Of a stretch of DNA of 64,000 nucleotides, positions 46,004 to 56,175 are shown piece by piece; the first letter of the stretch is position 1; every line of letters begins with the position of its first letter. The translations under genes were made by a program, and so were the position numbers. The notes below the pieces were generated by a model, which was not told where the DNA came from, ran no database searches, and worked only from the letters and a program-made list of their open reading frames with translations. Source of the stretch: Ottowia massiliensis. GTDB lineage: Bacteria; Pseudomonadota; Gammaproteobacteria; Burkholderiales; Burkholderiaceae_C. The stretch covers positions 1,116,001 through 1,180,000 of the forward strand of contig NZ_LT964854.1 of the NCBI RefSeq assembly GCF_900240305.1, read 5' to 3'.

Positions 46004-46035
46004 GCTCGGCTCCCTTCCATTTTTCGCTGGCCTGT

Positions 46036-46085
46036 TTGACTATGAAAATAATAGCTGCCCGGGCTTGTTTCACGGGCGCAAGCGG
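46036..46085 (-). repeat. Family B intergenic repeat
   Basis: TTTGACTATGAAAATAATAG then CTGCCCGGGCTTGTTTCAC. Short CTAT/ATAG inverted arms around an A-rich loop. Confidence 0.6.
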
Positions 46086-46173
46086 CTCAAAAGGCCCCCG
46101 GAAACTCAACATTGAAAGGCGCGGGACACCTGTGCTGAACGCATGGGACTGGCCATTTCACGAGCGGGCGTTT

Positions 46174-46497
46174 TCAGCGTCCGCTTGAGAGTTTCATCAC
46201 GGCCACGCCGCTGATGATCAGCGCCGCGCCGAGCCAGCGGCCAAAGGTGGCTGCGTCGTTGAAAAAGAGAACGCCCACGAGAAATGTGCCTGCCGCGCCA
46301 ATGCCCGTCCACACCGCATAGGCGGTGCCCATCGGAATTTCCTTCTGGGCGAGAAAAAGCAGGAAACCGCTGCCTGCCATGAAGAGAACGGCGGCGGCGA
46401 TGCCCGCGAGGCGGCAGCCGTCTTGCTGCGCGTATTTGAGGCCCAGCGGCCAGCCGATTTCCAGCAGCCCGGCAGTGATGAGAAAAAGCCAGCTCAT
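46174..46497 (-). CDS. sugE: SMR-family transporter, SugE/Gdx type
   Basis: 107 residues, four TM helices. MSWLFLITAGLLEIGWPLGL contains the essential membrane glutamate (Glu13 or 14), and GTAYAVWTGIGAAGTFLVG is the Gdx/SugE motif; ends VMKLSSGR. Gdx proteins export guanidinium in exchange for protons; some SugE proteins export quaternary ammonium compounds. I looked for guanidine riboswitch motifs upstream and saw none. A longer frame upstream of the ATG is unsupported. Confidence 0.9.
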   Translation of the reverse strand: MSWLFLITAGLLEIGWPLGLKYAQQDGCRLAGIAAAVLFMAGSGFLLFLAQKEIPMGTAYAVWTGIGAAGTFLVGVLFFNDAATFGRWLGAALIISGVAVMKLSSGR

Positions 46498-46589
46498 GTC
46501 GTGGTTTCTGTAATGAAAAGAGGGCGCGCTGCATCTGCCCGATAAGGATTCACAAGGGTTCGCCAGGCGGCGCACGCCGCCATGATGCA

Positions 46590-46674
46590 TGAAAAAAAGG
46601 AGCAAATTTAAGCGGCAAGAATACCGTCTTGCGCAGATTCCACTAGGACCCTTTGCTCTGATTCAAGGAGCAAA
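46590..46674 (-). repeat. Family A intergenic repeat, copy 12 (reverse)
   Basis: GAAAAAAAGGAGCAAATTTA, then TTCCACTAGGACCCTTTGCT and ATTCAAGGAGC. 60 bp past the binding-protein stop at 46734. Confidence 0.83.
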
Positions 46675-46733
46675 AGAATGCTGCGCATCCGCCCTTCACA
46701 TTCGGCCCCGCGCAGCCAGCCGCGAGCGGGCGC

Positions 46734-47639
46734 TCACAGCATGACCCAGTCCGCCACATAGGCGCTGGGCCGCTGGAAGTTGTCGTTGAGCAGCCTGCCG
46801 GGGGCCAAGTCCAGGCTGTAGCCCAGTTCGGGCAGCGGGCTGCGGAACCAGCGCTGGTACATCTCCTGCATGGCGCCGCTGCGGTACAGGCGCTTCATTT
46901 CGTCATCCACCAGGCTGCCCAGCTCCCGGTCGGCCTTGCTGAATGCCAGGGACAGCGGCTCAATGGACAAGGCAGGCCCCACCAATTCCAGATGCCGGGA
47001 CGACTGGCGCGCGCGCACCAGCAGCTGAACGTCGTCTGTCAGGATGCCGTCGATCCTGCCTTGCTCCAGCGCGGTCACGCCGTCATTGGTGCTGTCAAAC
47101 AGCTGCGTTTTCCAGCTGTCGGTGTGCTGGCGCTGGTGTTTTTGCATCACCAGCTCGCCCGTGGTGCCTTTGACCAGCCCCAGCGTCTTGTTCTTCATGT
47201 CCTGCAAGGAGAGGATGCCCTCGCCTTCGCGCACCAGCAGGCGCGCGCCCGCATAAAAGTAGGTCAGCCCCAAGGCCACCAGCTCGCGCCGGGCGGGCGT
47301 GTTGGTGGTCACGCCGCATTCAAGGTCAATGCGCTTGTCAAGAATGGAGCGCACGCGATCCGCCGAGGTCACGGGAACGTAGCGCACTTCCAGGCGAGGC
47401 AGCTTCAAATGCTCCTGCACGGCGGCGGCCAGGCGCTGGCAGGTTTCAATGGCGTAGCCCACCACTTGTCCACTTTTGGTTTTCCATGAGAACGGTATGG
47501 CGTTTTCGCGGTAACCCAGGGTCATGCGCCCCGTGTTTCTGATGGCATCCAGGGTTTCACCCCCCCATGCGCTGCCTGCGCCCAGCAAAGCCAAGGAAAA
47601 CACGCAGACAGCGCGGCGGACAGAGTTGTTCAACAGCAT
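46734..47639 (-). CDS. Amino-acid-type periplasmic binding protein (SBP_bac_3)
   Basis: 301 residues from MLLNNSVRRAVCVF, with a signal peptide ending near AWGGE. The TGRMTLGYRENAIPFSWKTK opening and ECGVTTNTPARRE are typical of the glutamate/aspartate-like family 3 binding proteins. No ABC permease or ATPase is near. The C-terminus (SAYVADWVML) aligns with the ends of the two binding proteins at 48602 and 49671, but it is clearly more divergent. Ligand unknown. An upstream extension in frame lacks a ribosome site. Confidence 0.88.
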   Translation of the reverse strand: MLLNNSVRRAVCVFSLALLGAGSAWGGETLDAIRNTGRMTLGYRENAIPFSWKTKSGQVVGYAIETCQRLAAAVQEHLKLPRLEVRYVPVTSADRVRSILDKRIDLECGVTTNTPARRELVALGLTYFYAGARLLVREGEGILSLQDMKNKTLGLVKGTTGELVMQKHQRQHTDSWKTQLFDSTNDGVTALEQGRIDGILTDDVQLLVRARQSSRHLELVGPALSIEPLSLAFSKADRELGSLVDDEMKRLYRSGAMQEMYQRWFRSPLPELGYSLDLAPGRLLNDNFQRPSAYVADWVML

Positions 47640-47887
47640 TTCATCAACCTCATTCGCAGCCTTGTCGCAGGAATGCGACGGACCCAGCGCAACAAAGCGT
47701 GGAATATTACCGGAATATGGCTTTCCACGCTTTTTCACCGCCACGGCGCTTGCGCAAAGAGGGGGTTTCTGGCTGGCTGCTGGCTGATTGGAGCCGCCCC
47801 AAGCTGAAAATACGTGAATACTGCTTGCCAATAGGATATTGGCGGTTTATTCGCGATATACCCGGGTCAAAATGAACGGATTAACGA

Positions 47888-48280
47888 TCACGCCTTGACC
47901 CAAGCGCTCATATGCTGTGAAAAACCGATGTGCGGATAGTAATTAGCGGCGTCCGGCGCGGCCAGCAAAATGATTTTGCACGCGGGATGCAGCGCCGATT
48001 TCACCTTGTCAATCAAGGCGATGCCGACACCTTGTTTCTGGTGCGATTCACGCACGGCCAGATCAGACAGATAGCAGCAGTAGGCGAAATCCGTCACGCA
48101 GCGGGCCACGCCGATCAGCGAGGCTGCATCCCAGGCCGTCACCACCAGATTGGCATGCGCAAGCATGGCGGCGATGCGAGCGGAATCATCCAGAGGCCGC
48201 CGCGCGCCCAGGCTGGTATTTTTCAGCAATTCCACGAATTGGCTGCCGCTGATGGGTTCATTGATTTTGAAAGTAATCAT
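47888..48280 (-). CDS. GNAT-family N-acetyltransferase
   Basis: 130 residues from MITFKINEPISG; a start 11 codons earlier is possible. The acetyl-CoA site is visible as LSDLAVRESHQKQGVGIALI (about 75-95), followed by LLAAPDAANYYPHIGF near the end. Acetyl acceptor unknown. Lies between two binding-protein genes; I see no functional link. Confidence 0.85.
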   Translation of the reverse strand: MITFKINEPISGSQFVELLKNTSLGARRPLDDSARIAAMLAHANLVVTAWDAASLIGVARCVTDFAYCCYLSDLAVRESHQKQGVGIALIDKVKSALHPACKIILLAAPDAANYYPHIGFSQHMSAWVKA

Positions 48281-48357
48281 GCCGTGCTCAGTGAATATAT
48301 CCAGGCCACGCATGGCAGCCTTTGCCGCAATTTGGGAAATGGATTTTGAAACACACT

Positions 48358-48382
48358 AAAAAAATCCGGCGGATTTTCCGCC
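48358..48382 (-). terminator. Candidate terminator
   Basis: GGCGGA-TTT-TCCGCC (48368-48382); on the minus strand followed by GGATTTTTTT. Could terminate transcripts from the binding-protein gene at 48602. Confidence 0.65.
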
Positions 48383-48489
48383 AGACTGGCGTTTTGCCTT
48401 GAGATGAAGCGAAAGACGCCGACGCACAGCAGGCCGGCTTGCGGCGGCCTTGAGGAACCGCTGGAACACGCAGGGAGCAGGCAGAGTTA

Positions 48490-48577
48490 TTCAGCTCCTT
48501 TATTCATAGCGCGATGTCCTAGTGGAAACTGCGCGAAGCGGCATTTTTGGCCCTTGAATTCGCTCCTGTTTTTGATG
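48490..48577 (+). repeat. Family A intergenic repeat, copy 13
   Basis: TTCAGCTCCTTTATTCATAG left end, GCGATGTCCTAGTGGAAAC core, GAATTCGCTCCTGTTTTTGA right end; one of the copies closest to consensus. Confidence 0.88.
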
Positions 48578-48601
48578 CCTGTAGGCGGGCTGAGCAGGCT
48601 C

Positions 48602-49519
48602 CTACATCACCGTCCAGTCGGTCACGTAAGCCGTGGGGCGGCGCAGGTTGTCTTGCAGCAGGGCGCCCATTTTCAGGTTCAGGTTGTAGCCCAGGCCGGG
48701 CAGGGGAGAGAGAAACCAGCGCTTGTAGATGGCGTCCATTTCTCCGTCGCGGTAGAGCTGCTGCATGATTTGCAGCACCACCCGTTCCAGCTCCGGATCG
48801 CTCTTGCTGAACATGGGGGCCAGCGGTTCAATGGAGTAACGCTGCGCCGGAACGGAAAATTTGCCGCCGGATTGCGCGGCGATGGTGAGCAAAGTGACAT
48901 CGTCGTCGAGCAGGGCGTCGATCTCGCCTTGCTCCAGCGCGGTTGTGGCTTCGCGCATGGATTTGAAGGTTTTGAGCGTCCAGCCGCCGCTGCGGTTTTT
49001 GTGGATGTCGATGATTTGGTTGCCGGTGGCTCCTTCGAGCACGCCCAGATTCTTGCCCCTGAGGCCGCTCAGGCCCGTGATGCCGCTGCCTTCACGAACC
49101 ATCAGCGCCGAGCCGGCATAGAAATAGGCCAGGCCAAAAGCCACTTGTTCGCGCCGCGCCTTGTTGTTGGTGGTGCCGGCGCATTCCATGTCGATTTCGC
49201 CATTGACGACGGCGGGAATGCGCGTGGATTCAAGCACGGGCACAGCCTGCACTTGCAGCTTGGGCAGTTTCAGATGGGCGGCAATGCCTGCGGCAATGCG
49301 CTGGCAAATGTCAGGCGCGTAGCCTGTTGCAGCGCCGGGGCTGGTTTCCCATGAAAAGGGCACGCCATTCGGGCGGTAGCCCATCTTGAACACGCCGGTG
49401 GTCTGGATGCGGTTCAGCACCGGCCCCGCATGCGCAGGCGACGCCAGGGCCGCGCAGGCAGCCAAGCCCGCCAGCAGGCGCAGGGCCAGGCGGGAGAAAG
49501 AAGCAGAAGCGATTGTCAT
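48602..49519 (-). CDS. Amino-acid-type periplasmic binding protein, tandem copy 1
   Basis: 305 residues from MTIASASFSRLALRL; signal peptide ending near AHAG. Family 3 binding protein: TTGVFKMGYRPNGVPFSWET and DMECAGTTNNKARREQVAFG. It is a close duplicate of the next gene (49671): long stretches such as YRDGEMDAIYKRWFLSPLPG are identical and the DNA of the 3' ends is nearly the same. No transporter genes accompany it. It may feed a permease elsewhere or serve sensing. Confidence 0.9.
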   Translation of the reverse strand: MTIASASFSRLALRLLAGLAACAALASPAHAGPVLNRIQTTGVFKMGYRPNGVPFSWETSPGAATGYAPDICQRIAAGIAAHLKLPKLQVQAVPVLESTRIPAVVNGEIDMECAGTTNNKARREQVAFGLAYFYAGSALMVREGSGITGLSGLRGKNLGVLEGATGNQIIDIHKNRSGGWTLKTFKSMREATTALEQGEIDALLDDDVTLLTIAAQSGGKFSVPAQRYSIEPLAPMFSKSDPELERVVLQIMQQLYRDGEMDAIYKRWFLSPLPGLGYNLNLKMGALLQDNLRRPTAYVTDWTVM

Positions 49520-49670
49520 GATTTGCAAGGGTTTTCACCGAGGGAATGCAATTATGGATTGCATTCTGCTTGCGCGGGTGAAAGCGCTTGCAGCAAAGTT
49601 CGTTTCAGTATTTCCTGTGCAGATACACAGAGAGGCTGTCTGCTGATTCTCCTTGGGGGAGAAGGCGGGC

Positions 49671-50588
49671 TTACATCACCGTCCAGTCCGCCACGTAGCT
49701 CGTGGGGCGGCGCAGGTTGTCTTGCAGCAAGGCGCCCATTTTCAGGTTCAGGTTGTAGCCCAGACCAGGCAGGGGGGAGAGAAACCAGCGCTTGTAGATG
49801 GCGTCCATTTCTCCATCGCGATAAAGCTGCTGCATGGCTTGCAGCACCACTTTTTCCAGCTCCGGATCAGACTTGCTGAACATGGGCGCCAGCGGTTCGA
49901 TGGAGTAGCGCTGCGCCAGCACGGAAAGCTTGCCGCCGGATTGCGCCGCTGCGGTGAGCAGGGTGACGTCGTCGTACATCAGTGCGTCAATCTCGCCGCG
50001 CCCCAGCGCCGCCGTGGCCTCGTTCATGGATTTGAAGGTTTTGAGCGTCCAGCCGCCATTGTCGTTTTTGAGTTCAGCAATCTGGCTGCTGGTGGAGCCT
50101 TCAAGCGTGCCCAGCTTTTTGCCTCTGCAATTGCCAAGGCCCGTGATGTCGCTGCCTTCACGAACCATCAGCGCCGAGCCGGCATAGAAATAAGGCAAGC
50201 CGAAAGCCACTTGTTCGCGCCGCGCCTTGCTGTTGGTGGTGCCAGCGCATTCAATGTCGATTTCCCCATTGATGACGGCTGAAATGCGGGTGGATTCAAG
50301 CACGGGCACAGCCTGCACTTGCAGCTTGGGCAGTTTCAGATGGCTGGCGATGCTGGCGGCGATGCGCTGGCAAATATCAGGCGCATATCCGGTCGCTGCG
50401 CTTGGCCCTGTTTCCCACGAGAAAGGCGCGCCGTCGGCCCGGTATCCCATTTTCAATACGCCCGTGGACTGAATGCGATCCAGCACGGAACCGGCCTGCG
50501 CCACGGACGGCGCGGCGCAGACAAACAAAGTGGCCGCGCAGGCAGCCAGCAGGCAGCGCGCGAAAGAAAGAGTCGTTGCGTGTTTCAT
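49671..50588 (-). CDS. Amino-acid-type periplasmic binding protein, tandem copy 2
   Basis: 305 residues, start MKHATTLSFARCLLA, signal peptide to VAQAG. Same family and same length as its neighbour at 48602; differences cluster in the signal peptide, around LKNDNGGWTLKT and in GNCRGKKLGTLEG. The divergent promoter region upstream (50589-50734) is shared with mnmG. Confidence 0.9.
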   Translation of the reverse strand: MKHATTLSFARCLLAACAATLFVCAAPSVAQAGSVLDRIQSTGVLKMGYRADGAPFSWETGPSAATGYAPDICQRIAASIASHLKLPKLQVQAVPVLESTRISAVINGEIDIECAGTTNSKARREQVAFGLPYFYAGSALMVREGSDITGLGNCRGKKLGTLEGSTSSQIAELKNDNGGWTLKTFKSMNEATAALGRGEIDALMYDDVTLLTAAAQSGGKLSVLAQRYSIEPLAPMFSKSDPELEKVVLQAMQQLYRDGEMDAIYKRWFLSPLPGLGYNLNLKMGALLQDNLRRPTSYVADWTVM

Positions 50589-50684
50589 GCGGCATGAGCG
50601 GGTTGAAGTAAAAACATTTTAAATGACGAATTGTTTCAGATATATTCATGAAAGTGTGGCGCAAATGCCCCAATCGGCTCTGCT

Positions 50685-50693
50685 TCATATAAT
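50685..50693 (+). promoter_or_regulatory. Likely -10 box of the mnmG promoter
   Basis: TATAAT at 50688-50693 in an AT-rich stretch; no good -35 at 17 bp. Transcription would start near 50700, at the foot of the hairpin below. Confidence 0.5.
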
Positions 50694-50703
50694 TTCAGCC
50701 TAG

Positions 50704-50730
50704 GCCCGCATTCATTGCCGGGCTTTTTTT
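50704..50730 (+). terminator. Terminator-like hairpin directly before mnmG
   Basis: GCCCG (50705-50709) pairs with CGGGC around a CATTCATTGC loop, followed by seven T, ending four bases before the mnmG ATG. No plus-strand gene ends here, so it could attenuate mnmG or end a short RNA. Confidence 0.6.
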
Positions 50731-50734
50731 GTTT

Positions 50735-52647
<1,913 letters not shown>

Positions 52648-52651
<4 letters not shown>

Positions 52652-53286
52652 AAGCGGCCCTGCTGCAAGGCGCACAAGCGCTGGGGCTGGCGCTGGATGA
52701 TGGGCAGATCGAATCTTTACTGGCCTATCTAGCTCTGCTGGCCAAATGGAACCGCGTTTACAACCTCACGACGGTTCGCAGCGCGCCAGACATGCTCACG
52801 CACCACCTGCTGGACAGTCTGGCCGTGCTGCACCCCTTGCAGGCGCAAACGCAGGGCAGGGCGCTGAAGCTGCTGGACGCAGGCTCTGGCGGCGGCCTGC
52901 CGGGCGTGTCGCTGGCCATTTGCCGCCCTGAACTGGACGTGACATGCGTGGATGCCGTGGCCAAAAAAGCCGCATTCATTCAGCAGGCAGCGGCCACTTT
53001 GAAACTGCCCAATCTGCGCGGCCTGCATGCGCGCGTGGAAAGTTTGAACGGCCCGTTTGACCTCATCACATCGCGCGCCTTCGCTTCCCTGGCTGATTTC
53101 ACGGCCTGGACCGCGAAGGCGCTGGCTCCGCATGGCGTCTGGATGGCCATGAAAGGCAAGCTGCCCGATGAAGAAATCGCCGCCTTGCCGCCTGATGTGG
53201 AAGTGTTTCACGTGGAACATCTGACCGTTCCGAGGCTGAATGCCGAGCGCTGCATCATCTGGTTGCGCAAAAGGGCAGGGCAGTAG
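52648..53286 (+). CDS. rsmG: 16S rRNA (guanine527-N7)-methyltransferase
   Basis: 212 residues. SAM-binding LLDAGSGGGLPGVSLAICRP (about 70-90), YNLTTVRSAPDMLTHHLLDS and TSRAFASLADFTAW are GidB signatures. Methylates G527 of 16S rRNA; loss gives low-level streptomycin resistance in many bacteria. ATGA overlap with mnmG. A second parS-like site lies near its 3' end. Confidence 0.97.
53204..53219. promoter_or_regulatory. parS: parS-like site, inside rsmG
   Basis: TGTTTCACGTGGAACA, one mismatch from the perfect palindrome; 162 bp upstream of the parA start. Confidence 0.8.
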
Positions 53287-53380
53287 GGCTGCTGCTTTTC
53301 GGATGAGCATGGGTTTGCCTGAAAATAGGCGGCCCAAAAAGCACCGCCAGCGTCTTCATTCTTCACGCGCCGTTTTCATC

Positions 53381-54166
53381 ATGTCCCGCATCTTCTGTAT
53401 CGCCAACCAAAAAGGCGGCGTTGGCAAAACCACCACGACCGTCAATCTCGCCGCAGGGCTGGCCCGCATCGGGCAGCGCGTGCTGCTGGTGGATATGGAC
53501 CCGCAAGGCAATGCCACGATGGGATCGGGCGTGGACAAGCACAGCCTGCCGCATAGCGTGTATGACGTGCTCATCGGCAGCGTCACCGTGGCCGAAGCGG
53601 TGCGCCGCCCGGCCGATCTGGCCGAGGCGGGCTGCGGCTATGCCGTGCTGGGCGCCAATCGCGAGCTGGCGGGCGCTGAGGTGGAGCTGGTTCAGCTTGA
53701 ACAGCGTGAAAAGCGCCTGAAAAACGCCCTGGCGGCGGTGCGCGAGGATTACGACTTCATCCTCATCGACTGCCCGCCTGCCTTGAGTTTGCTCACGCTC
53801 AACGGCCTGTGCGCGGCCCAGGGCGTGATCGTGCCCATGCAGTGCGAATATTTCGCGCTGGAGGGGCTGGCTGATCTCACCAACACCATCAAGCTCGTGC
53901 ACGCCAATCTCAATCGCGATTTGCGCCTGATTGGCTTGCTGCGGGTCATGTTCGATCCGCGCATCACCTTGCAGCAGCAAGTGAGCGACCAGCTCAAGCG
54001 CCACTATGGCGACCGGGTGTTTGACACCGTCATTCCCCGCAATGTGCGCCTGGCCGAAGCGCCCAGCTACGGTCTGCCGGGCGTCGTTTTCGATTCCCAC
54101 GCCAAAGGCAGCCAGGCCTTCATCGCCTTCGCCCATGAGATGGTTCAGCGCGGCCTTCAGGCCTGA
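53381..54166 (+). CDS. parA: Chromosome partitioning ATPase ParA
   Basis: 261 residues from MSRIFCIANQKGGVGKTTTT; the deviant Walker A KGGVGKTT fixes the N-terminus against a longer upstream frame. VLLVDMDPQGNATMG and ILIDCPPALSLLTLNG complete the nucleotide site. Chromosomal (Soj-type) ParA lacking an N-terminal HTH. Moves ParB-parS complexes at replication origins. Confidence 0.97.
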   Translation: MSRIFCIANQKGGVGKTTTTVNLAAGLARIGQRVLLVDMDPQGNATMGSGVDKHSLPHSVYDVLIGSVTVAEAVRRPADLAEAGCGYAVLGANRELAGAEVELVQLEQREKRLKNALAAVREDYDFILIDCPPALSLLTLNGLCAAQGVIVPMQCEYFALEGLADLTNTIKLVHANLNRDLRLIGLLRVMFDPRITLQQQVSDQLKRHYGDRVFDTVIPRNVRLAEAPSYGLPGVVFDSHAKGSQAFIAFAHEMVQRGLQA

Positions 54167-54192
54167 GCATCCAAACCGCCGCAAGTCCCCGT

Positions 54193-54235
54193 GAAATCAG
54201 CGCAGGCAGCTATTATTTTTGTAGTTATTTCATGA
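54193..54235 (+). repeat. Family B intergenic repeat
   Basis: GAAATCAGCGCAGGCAGCTA then TTATTTTTGTAGTTATTTCA. Between parA and the antitoxin gene. Confidence 0.6.
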
Positions 54236-54271
54236 GCGCCATGCCTGAATCCCGGTGAATAGACTCACGCC

Positions 54272-54595
54272 ATGCCCAAAACCGCCCCCAACGCCAGCGC
54301 CACGGCTTGCACACTGAAGCTGCCCGCCGCGCTGCATCAGCAAATTGAAGCGGCCGCACAGGCCGCAGGCCAGGAAACCGCCGAGTGGATGCTGGCCGCC
54401 CTGCAAGCGGCTGCCGAGCAGCACCAGCTTGGCCACCAATTCATGCACGATGCGCAAGCCGCGCAACGCCACCTGAGCGAAAGCGGCCAAGGCTACCCTT
54501 GGGAAGAAGTGCGCGCGTACTTCGCCCGGCTGGCGCAGCACCGCGCCGGCCATGCCAGCCTGCCGCCCGCGCCCGTGGCCCGCCCCATTGACTGA
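54272..54595 (+). CDS. Probable ribbon-helix-helix antitoxin
   Basis: 107 residues. CTLKLPAALHQQIEAAAQAA looks like a beta-strand plus helix DNA-binding start of CopG-type antitoxins, followed by EWMLAALQAAAEQ and a C-terminal part with FMHDAQAAQRH and YPWEEVRAYFARL, as in RHH partners of ParE toxins. The toxin gene begins 16 bp after its stop. Inferred to neutralise the toxin and repress the pair. Confidence 0.72.
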   Translation: MPKTAPNASATACTLKLPAALHQQIEAAAQAAGQETAEWMLAALQAAAEQHQLGHQFMHDAQAAQRHLSESGQGYPWEEVRAYFARLAQHRAGHASLPPAPVARPID

Positions 54596-54611
54596 ACCTG
54601 CGCCGCAAGCC

Positions 54612-54944
54612 ATGCCTCTTTCTGCCGCCCTCACAGCCGCCGTCAGGCTCATCCTCGCGCCCCACGCCTTGCAAGACCTCATGCGCATCGAGCAAACCCT
54701 GTGGTGCGAGCGCGGCCCGCAAGCCGCCCCCGTCTTCACCTTTTTGCTGGATGGCCTTCAATCGCTGTCTGCCCAGCCTGGCGTGGGCCGCCCGGTGGGC
54801 GACGGCCTGCGCGAGCTGGCCATCCGGCGGGGCCGTGACCACTACCTGGCCCGCTACCACTACGACGCCCCCCGCCAGCGCGTACTCGTGCTGTGCTTGC
54901 GCGGCAAGGCCGAACTCATTTGCCACTGCGGCGAAGCCCATTGA
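54612..54944 (+). CDS. RelE/ParE-family toxin
   Basis: 110 residues. LILAPHALQDLMRIEQTLW, LDGLQSLSAQPGVGRPVGDG, then LRELAIRRGRDHYLARYHYD and VLVLCLRGKAEL follow the ParE/RelE beta-sheet pattern. Sits directly after the antitoxin gene, between parA and parB. Whether it inhibits gyrase (ParE) or cleaves mRNA (RelE) cannot be told by reading. Confidence 0.75.
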   Translation: MPLSAALTAAVRLILAPHALQDLMRIEQTLWCERGPQAAPVFTFLLDGLQSLSAQPGVGRPVGDGLRELAIRRGRDHYLARYHYDAPRQRVLVLCLRGKAELICHCGEAH

Positions 54945-54991
54945 CCCTTGCCGCTGGTTCAACACCCGATTCAAGCTTTTTCCAACTCATC

Positions 54992-55945
54992 ATGGCAACC
55001 AAAAAAACCAAAGGACTGGGCCGTGGCCTGGACGCCCTGCTCATTCCCGAACCCGCCGCCGCCGATCCCGCTGGCGTGCCCATGCTCTTGCCGCTGGAAG
55101 AAATCAGCCCCGGCCAGTACCAGCCGCGCACCCGCATGGACGAAGGCGCGCTGTACGAACTGGCCGAAAGCATCCGCGCGCAAGGCATCATGCAGCCCAT
55201 CCTTGTGCGCCAGCTGGCGCAGCCCAGGGCCGTGATGCTGCCAGCGGCAGACGGCGCAAGCGAAGAAACCGCAACAGCGCACTACGAAATCATCGCGGGC
55301 GAGCGGCGCTACCGCGCAGCCCGTCTGGCCGGGCTGACGCAAGTGCCCGTGCTCGTGCGCGAAGTGGCCGACGAAGCCGCCGCCGCCATGGCCCTCATTG
55401 AAAACATCCAGCGCGAAAACCTCAACCCGCTGGAAGAAGCGCAAGGCATCAAGCGCCTGGTGGACGAATTTGGCCTCACGCACGAGCAAGCCGCGCAAGC
55501 CGTGGGCAAAAGCCGCAGCGCCGCCAGCAACCTGCTGCGCCTGCTCAACCTGGCCGAGCCAGTGCAAACCATGCTCATGGCCGGCGACATCGACATGGGC
55601 CACGCGCGCGCCCTGCTGGCCTTGTCTGGCGCGGCGCAAATCACGGCCGCCAACCAGGTGGTGGCCCGCAAGATGAACGTGCGCGAGGCCGAGCGCCTCG
55701 TGCGCCAGCTCTCGCAGCCCCAGCCAGCCAGCGCCGCTCAAGAGGCCGCTCAGGCCGCCCCCGAAAAATCCGGCGACGTGCGCCGCGTGGAAGAAGAACT
55801 CTCCGACCTGCTGCTGGCGCAGGTGCAGGTGCGCGTGAAAAAAACCCGCCGCCAGGGCGCGCCCATCTCTGGCGAACTGGCCGTGCAGTTCGCTTCACTG
55901 GACGAACTCAATGGCCTGATCGAGCGGCTGCGGCAAAGCGCCTGA
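54992..55945 (+). CDS. parB: Chromosome partitioning protein ParB
   Basis: 317 residues from MATKKTKGLGRGLDALL, the classic ParB opening (ParA-contacting peptide). CTP-binding motifs: ISPGQYQPRTRMDE and AGERRYRAARLAGL; ENIQRENLNPLEEAQGIKRL precedes the HTH (LTHEQAAQAVGKSRSAASNL). C-terminal dimer domain follows an Ala/Gln linker. It binds parS. Separated from parA by the toxin-antitoxin pair. Confidence 0.96.
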   Translation: MATKKTKGLGRGLDALLIPEPAAADPAGVPMLLPLEEISPGQYQPRTRMDEGALYELAESIRAQGIMQPILVRQLAQPRAVMLPAADGASEETATAHYEIIAGERRYRAARLAGLTQVPVLVREVADEAAAAMALIENIQRENLNPLEEAQGIKRLVDEFGLTHEQAAQAVGKSRSAASNLLRLLNLAEPVQTMLMAGDIDMGHARALLALSGAAQITAANQVVARKMNVREAERLVRQLSQPQPASAAQEAAQAAPEKSGDVRRVEEELSDLLLAQVQVRVKKTRRQGAPISGELAVQFASLDELNGLIERLRQSA

Positions 55946-55954
55946 GCGTCCATG

Positions 55955-55966
55955 AGAACAGGTTCT
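55955..55966. repeat. Family C end motif (solo palindrome)
   Basis: GAGAACAGGTTCT, containing the inverted family C terminus GAACAGGTTC; ten bases past the parB stop. Confidence 0.45.
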
Positions 55967-55997
55967 GATGCGGGCGGGAAATGGGTGCCCAGGAAAA

Positions 55998-56083
55998 TTT
56001 GCTCCTTTATCAATAGCATAAGGTCCTAGTGAAAAGAGCGCAAAACCGATTTTTGACCCCTTTGAATTTGCTCTTGCTTTTGA
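55998..56083 (+). repeat. Family A intergenic repeat, copy 14
   Basis: TTTGCTCCTTTATCAATAGC left end, TAAGGTCCTAGTGAAAAG core, GAATTTGCTCTTGCTTTTGA right end. Between the convergent parB and cysK genes. Confidence 0.85.
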
Positions 56084-56108
56084 TACCCTTCAGCGCCTGC
56101 ACGGCATG

Positions 56109-56144
56109 AAAAAACGGCTCCGCCGCGAGGCTGGAGCCGTTTGC
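56109..56144 (-). terminator. Terminator of cysK
   Basis: AACGGCTCC (56113-56121) pairs with GGAGCCGTT (56133-56141); minus-strand reading ends in six T. Confidence 0.88.
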
Positions 56145-56175
56145 TTTTGGCGTTTGCGCCTGGATGGGCGGCGCT

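Noticed and set aside
46498..46605. Guanidine riboswitch upstream of sugE
   Set aside because: No ACGR-loop hairpin pair or ykkC-like conserved blocks; only a generic GGCGGCG/CGCCGCC hairpin.
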